Assembly (NCBI GenBank): GCA_030617085.1
Contig: JAUWWB010000026.1
Span: forward strand, 1 to 9,788
Source: Candidatus Omnitrophota bacterium
GTDB lineage: Bacteria; Omnitrophota; Gorgyraeia; Tantalellales; Tantalellaceae
Reading direction: 5' to 3'
DNA length: 9,788 nt
This document shows, piece after piece, positions 6,882 to 9,788 of the stretch (positions are counted from its first letter, which is position 1; the number at the start of each line of letters is the position of its first letter). Under the pieces are notes generated by a model that saw only the letters and a program-made list of their open reading frames with translations, ran no database searches and was not told the origin of the DNA. The position numbers and the translations under genes were made by a program.

Positions 6882-6895
6882 TCAGTGATCACTGA
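6882..6895. promoter_or_regulatory. 14-bp perfect palindrome upstream of the rpsF promoter
   Basis: TCAGTGATCACTGA is a perfect 14-base palindrome that ends 6 bases before the -35 element of the rpsF promoter and contains the TGA stop codon of pth (6889-6891). It has no loop, so it suits binding by a dimeric protein better than an RNA hairpin. No regulator is known from the window, and half of it is constrained by the pth C-terminus. Its role as an operator is a guess. Confidence 0.3.
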
Positions 6896-7446
6896 CCACA
6901 CCGCCTCATCGCCTCTTCCGTGCCTTTCGCCAGCCACGTCTCGACGCATTCCACCGCTTTTCCCAGCACCTCGTCCAAAGCCGCTCTCTCCCTGCGGGGA
7001 AAGGGCGATAAAACGTACACGGACATATCCTCGACGAGGCCGGATCTCCCCACTCCTATCCTTAACCTGGCGAAGTCAGGGCCCATCATATCTATTACGG
7101 ACCGCAGGCCGTTATGCCCTCCGGAAGACCCTTTTTCACGCAGCCTTATCCGCCCGAGCGGCAGATTAACGTCATCGCTTATCACCAGCAGATCGCTTTT
7201 CTCGGCCAACCTTGAGGAGCAGACCGCCTTTACGGCCCCTCCTGAAAGGTTCATGTAAGTCAGGGGCTGGAACAGCATCACTTCCTGCCGCGCGATATGC
7301 CCGGTACCGTACTCGCCGCCGAAACCTTTTTTCCTGACCGCCAACCGGTACTTCCTGGAAAGGGCCTTTATCGCCAGGAAACCCGCGTTATGACGCGTAT
7401 TCCGATATCGCAGCCCCGGGTTTCCCAATCCTACTATGATCTTCAT
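6889..7446 (-). CDS. pth: Peptidyl-tRNA hydrolase
   Basis: Pth cleaves the ester bond of peptidyl-tRNAs that drop off the ribosome, releasing tRNA for reuse. The 185-residue protein has the family's usual length and catalytic residues: GLGNPG (6-11, with N9), TRHNAGF with the catalytic H19, TYMNLSG with N66, SDDVNLPLG with D91, and GGHNGL with N112. It follows rplY by 16 bases, in the common ctc-pth order. Its stop codon lies inside a short palindrome upstream of the rpsF promoter. Confidence 0.97.
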   Translation of the reverse strand: MKIIVGLGNPGLRYRNTRHNAGFLAIKALSRKYRLAVRKKGFGGEYGTGHIARQEVMLFQPLTYMNLSGGAVKAVCSSRLAEKSDLLVISDDVNLPLGRIRLREKGSSGGHNGLRSVIDMMGPDFARLRIGVGRSGLVEDMSVYVLSPFPRRERAALDEVLGKAVECVETWLAKGTEEAMRRCGQ

Positions 7447-7462
7447 TATGACGAAACCGCGC

Positions 7463-8131
7463 CTACCCCTCAGCCCCCTCTTCCTCTTCCTTCTTCCCCT
7501 TCTTTATAATTTCAGGCTCTGCCCCTTCTTCGGCCGGGACTTCCTCCACGGCCTCTTCCTCAACGTGGGGCGGGTTCAGCGACACCACGACCTGCTCGGG
7601 ATCGGCGAGGATCCCCACATCCCCCGGGAGCTCTATATCCCTGACATGGATGGTATCGCCGATGCGAAGCTCATCGACCTGAATGTATATGTGTTCCGGT
7701 ATTTCCGTGGGCAGACATTCGATCTCCAGGTCCCAGACCGCCTGGGCCAGCACGCCGTTCTCTTCTTTGACCCCCGCGGCCTCGCCCTTCACCGCGATGG
7801 GCACTTTGACCTTCAGCTTTTCCTTCAGCGAGATCTCCTGGAAATCAACGTGTATGATATTATCGCTGATGGGGTCCAGCTGTGACTCCTTGACCATAAC
7901 GGTCTTCTTCAAGGATTTTCCGCCGCCGGCGATGTCCATGGTAATGATGGCGTTTTCCCCGGCTTCCGTATGCAGCGCGTGCCACAGGTCCCTGCTGCCG
8001 AACTGCACGCTGATGCCTTGTTTGCCTTCCTTGTATATCACACCGGGGATGAGCCCCTCTTTCCTCAGGTGCTTGCACGCGCTTTTCCCGAAATCCTCCC
8101 TGAGCGCCACTTTAAGGATCACCTTTTCCAT
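7463..8131 (-). CDS. rplY: Ribosomal protein bL25, long CTC/TL5 form
   Basis: bL25 of the CTC type binds 5S rRNA in the central protuberance of the 50S subunit. The 222-residue protein has the N-terminal 5S-binding domain (about 1-93), including HLRKEGLIPGVIYKEG and the PISDNIIHVDFQEI segment. A C-terminal beta domain follows (about 100-188), and then an acidic, lysine-containing tail (EEEAVEEVPAEEG...KKEEEEGAEG) common in this form. GAGGTGAT (8136-8143) 4 bases before the ATG is a near-perfect ribosome binding site. It lies 46 bases after prs and before pth, a conserved trio. Confidence 0.96.
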   Translation of the reverse strand: MEKVILKVALREDFGKSACKHLRKEGLIPGVIYKEGKQGISVQFGSRDLWHALHTEAGENAIITMDIAGGGKSLKKTVMVKESQLDPISDNIIHVDFQEISLKEKLKVKVPIAVKGEAAGVKEENGVLAQAVWDLEIECLPTEIPEHIYIQVDELRIGDTIHVRDIELPGDVGILADPEQVVVSLNPPHVEEEAVEEVPAEEGAEPEIIKKGKKEEEEGAEG

Positions 8132-8177
8132 CTATATCACCTCTTTCGTTTGTCGTGGGTAAGCCACATAAGCGCCC

Positions 8178-9113
8178 TCACTCGAACAACGCGCTGATGG
8201 ACTCCTCGTTGTGTATGCGCCTTATGGCTTCGCCGAACAGAACAGCTACTGACAGCTGCGTGATATTTCCCGGCCGTTTTTCCTCGCCTATCGGGATAGT
8301 GTCGGTCACTACAAGCTCTTTTATCTCCGAATTTTTCAGCCGCTCCATCGCGGGTCCGCACAGTACCGGATGCGTGATGGCGGCATATATATCCCTGGCG
8401 CCGTTCTTCTTCAGCGCCGCTACGGCTTCCGTCAGGCTCCCCGCGGTAGCCACTATGTCATCCACGATAACGACATTCTTGCCCTTCACGTCGCCCATGA
8501 TGTACATGACCTCGGCCTCAAGATCATTGATGCGCCTTTTATCCACGATGGCCAGGTCCGCCTTGAACTTCTTGGAATACGCCCTGGCTGTTTTGATGCC
8601 GCCTACGTCCGGCGAGACGATCACCACGTCTTCCAGTTCCTTCTGCCTGAAATAATCCTCAAATATGCGGACGGCGTAGAGATGGTCCAGGGGGATATCA
8701 AAAAAGCCCTGCAGCTGCCCGGCATGCAGATCGACGGTGATCACCCTGTCCGCTCCCGCGCGGGTCAGGAGATTGGCGACCAGCTTGGCGGTAATCGGCA
8801 CGCGGGGCTGGTCCTTTCTGTCCTGGCGGGCATACCCGAAATAGGGCAGGACGGCCGTTATCCTGAACGCCGATGCCCTCTTTATCGCGTCTATCATGAT
8901 CAAAAGCTCCATGAGGTTTTCATTGGCCGGGAAACAGGTGGACTGCACCACAAATACATCCTGCCCCCTCACGTTCTGGTTGATCTTGACGCGCGTTTCC
9001 CCGTCGCAAAAATGGTTCACTTCCATTTCCCCGAGGGGAACGCCCAGGCTTTCGCATATGCCCCGCGCCAGGGCGGGATTCGCCCTCCCGGTAAAAATCG
9101 CCAGCTTATCCAT
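8178..9113 (-). CDS. prs: Ribose-phosphate pyrophosphokinase (PRPP synthetase)
   Basis: Prs transfers pyrophosphate from ATP to ribose 5-phosphate, giving PRPP for purine, pyrimidine, NAD, histidine and tryptophan synthesis. The 311-residue protein fits class I enzymes. Motifs seen are the FCDGET region (35-40), the ATP-binding loop YARQDRK (94-100), DLHAGQ with H130 (128-133), SPDVGG (167-172), and the ribose-phosphate loop VVIVDDIVATAGS (214-226). In that loop, A222 and S226 stand where many class I enzymes have Asp and Thr (DDxxDTAGT). A GGGGGTGA-type ribosome binding site lies directly before the ATG. It follows glmU, as in many bacteria, but with about 100 bases of AT-rich palindromic sequence between. 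Confidence 0.96.
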   Translation of the reverse strand: MDKLAIFTGRANPALARGICESLGVPLGEMEVNHFCDGETRVKINQNVRGQDVFVVQSTCFPANENLMELLIMIDAIKRASAFRITAVLPYFGYARQDRKDQPRVPITAKLVANLLTRAGADRVITVDLHAGQLQGFFDIPLDHLYAVRIFEDYFRQKELEDVVIVSPDVGGIKTARAYSKKFKADLAIVDKRRINDLEAEVMYIMGDVKGKNVVIVDDIVATAGSLTEAVAALKKNGARDIYAAITHPVLCGPAMERLKNSEIKELVVTDTIPIGEEKRPGNITQLSVAVLFGEAIRRIHNEESISALFE

Positions 9114-9129
9114 GTCACCCCCTTTTCTT

Positions 9130-9218
9130 TAAATCAAATATCAAAAATCAAAATGACATATAAAAATGCAAAATTGTTTTCTTGTCATTTTGCATTTTGA
9201 TCTTTGATTTTTAATTTA
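9130..9218. repeat. AT-rich imperfect palindrome between glmU and prs
   Basis: Outer arms 9130-9155 and 9193-9218 are 26 bases long and complementary at 23 positions. Inner arms 9169-9174 and 9187-9192 extend the pairing after a 13-base bulge on the left (9156-9168). The loop is 9175-9186. The sequence is built from variations of ATCAAAAATCAAAATG and CAAAATG. The right end covers the glmU stop codon (9216-9218). The stem is almost pure A/T and has no GC-rich core, so it is not a convincing terminator. It looks like a decayed palindromic intergenic element, possibly including promoter elements for prs, none of which I can pick out with confidence. Confidence 0.7.
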
Positions 9219-9788
9219 AGATCTGAATGGCTTCGCGGGGACACCGACTACCGTTTCCCCCGCGGGAACGTCCTTGTTCTTCGTTACCACGCTGCCCGCG
9301 CCAACCCTTGCGCCCTTCCCGATCCTTACGGGCGCTATCAGCACGGTCCTCGCGCCGATAAAAGCGTCATCCTCTATCACCGTACGGCCCTTGCTCTTGC
9401 CGTCATAGTTGGCCGTGATCGTGCCGGCGCCTATATTCACGTTGCTGCCGACCATCGTATCGCCGAGATACGCGTGGTGCTTGACGGCTGTCCCCTCCCC
9501 GATCTCGCTCCGGCATATCTCCACGAAATTCCCTATCTCCACCCCGGCGGACAGCCTGGTGCCGGGACGGAGCCGCGCGAATGGCCCTACCTTGCACCCG
9601 CCGGCAATAACGACATCGGATTCGATGACCGTGCAGGGGAAGATAACGGTATCCCGGCCTATCTCCGCCGTCTCGTCCACGTAAGTCGTATCCGGGTCGA
9701 TCACCGTAACCCCGGATCCCATCAACCTCTCTATATTCTTCCGGTTCAATATCTTGTTCACCGCGGCCAGGTCTTTTCTGGAATTTAC
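9216..9788 (-). CDS. glmU: GlmU, C-terminal acetyltransferase part (5' end outside window)
   Basis: GlmU acetylates glucosamine-1-phosphate and then uridylates it to make UDP-GlcNAc. The 190 residues in the window start with VNSRKDLAAVNKILNRKNI, which matches the end of the N-terminal uridylyltransferase domain. They continue as a left-handed beta helix of hexapeptide repeats. The frame stays open to the right edge, so the GTG at 9761 is internal and not the start. Acetyltransferase motifs seen are GPFARLRPG (68-76), NFVE (87-90), the catalytic histidine in KHHAYLGD (H104, Y107) and NIGAGTITANYDGKSK (118-133). C92 stands where E. coli GlmU has K351. Between the linker and GPFARLRPG, the helix is about 28 residues shorter than in E. 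coli. The C-terminus ends VVGVPAKPFRS without the longer tail of the proteobacterial enzyme. Confidence 0.9.
   Translation of the reverse strand, partial: VNSRKDLAAVNKILNRKNIERLMGSGVTVIDPDTTYVDETAEIGRDTVIFPCTVIESDVVIAGGCKVGPFARLRPGTRLSAGVEIGNFVEICRSEIGEGTAVKHHAYLGDTMVGSNVNIGAGTITANYDGKSKGRTVIEDDAFIGARTVLIAPVRIGKGARVGAGSVVTKNKDVPAGETVVGVPAKPFRS

Noticed and set aside
8370..9200. Plus-strand open frame of 276 codons opposite prs
   Set aside because: It mirrors the whole prs gene and runs into the AT-rich palindrome. It has no family signature and is a shadow of prs.
9114..9215. Sigma70 promoter for prs in the AT-rich gap
   Set aside because: Several TTGCAT- and TATATG-like hexamers occur, as expected in such AT-rich sequence, but none has both good matches and 16-18 base spacing.
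1..9788. CRISPR array, tRNA, rRNA, phage or defence genes
   Set aside because: I saw no regularly spaced repeats, no tRNA- or rRNA-like sequence and no gene outside the known housekeeping families.

Overview
This window is a run of twelve genes, all on the minus strand. Read in the direction of transcription (high to low coordinates) they are glmU (3' part only), prs, rplY (ctc), pth, rpsF, ssb, rpsR, rplI, dnaB, bamA, ompH (skp-like) and lpxC. Most gaps are short (0 to about 50 bases). Two pairs overlap: rpsR/rplI by 4 bases and dnaB/bamA by 1 base. The three widest gaps (glmU-prs, pth-rpsF, ompH-lpxC) each hold visible structure: an AT-rich imperfect palindrome, a promoter with a palindrome beside it, and a perfect inverted repeat. 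The first 114 bases, downstream of lpxC, hold a REP-like hairpin and a short tandem heptamer repeat, and no gene that I can support.

Organism: a bacterium of moderate GC content with a lipopolysaccharide-type outer membrane, because BamA, a Skp/OmpH chaperone and LpxC are all present. The blocks glmU-prs-ctc-pth and rpsF-ssb-rpsR-rplI-dnaB are familiar from Firmicutes and other deep-branching bacteria. Here they run straight into an outer-membrane block. This combination and the style of the intergenic repeats make me think of an uncultured diderm lineage such as Omnitrophota or a relative in or near the PVC group. That placement is inference and not shown by the sequence.

How the genes work together: glmU makes UDP-GlcNAc, the substrate of both peptidoglycan and lipid A synthesis, and lpxC at the other end commits that precursor to lipid A. 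prs supplies PRPP for nucleotides. rplY, rpsF, rpsR and rplI are ribosomal proteins, pth recycles peptidyl-tRNA, and ssb and dnaB serve the replication fork. bamA and ompH build the outer membrane. The cluster therefore ties growth-linked translation and replication to envelope synthesis. A good sigma70-type promoter before rpsF suggests that the second half can be transcribed on its own.

I found no undescribed multi-gene system. Every gene belongs to a well-known housekeeping family. The points worth a second look are the intergenic repeats, the ambiguous lpxC start beside one of them, the apparent absence of lpxD between ompH and lpxC, the promoter/palindrome before rpsF, and residue changes in GlmU, LpxC and Prs.
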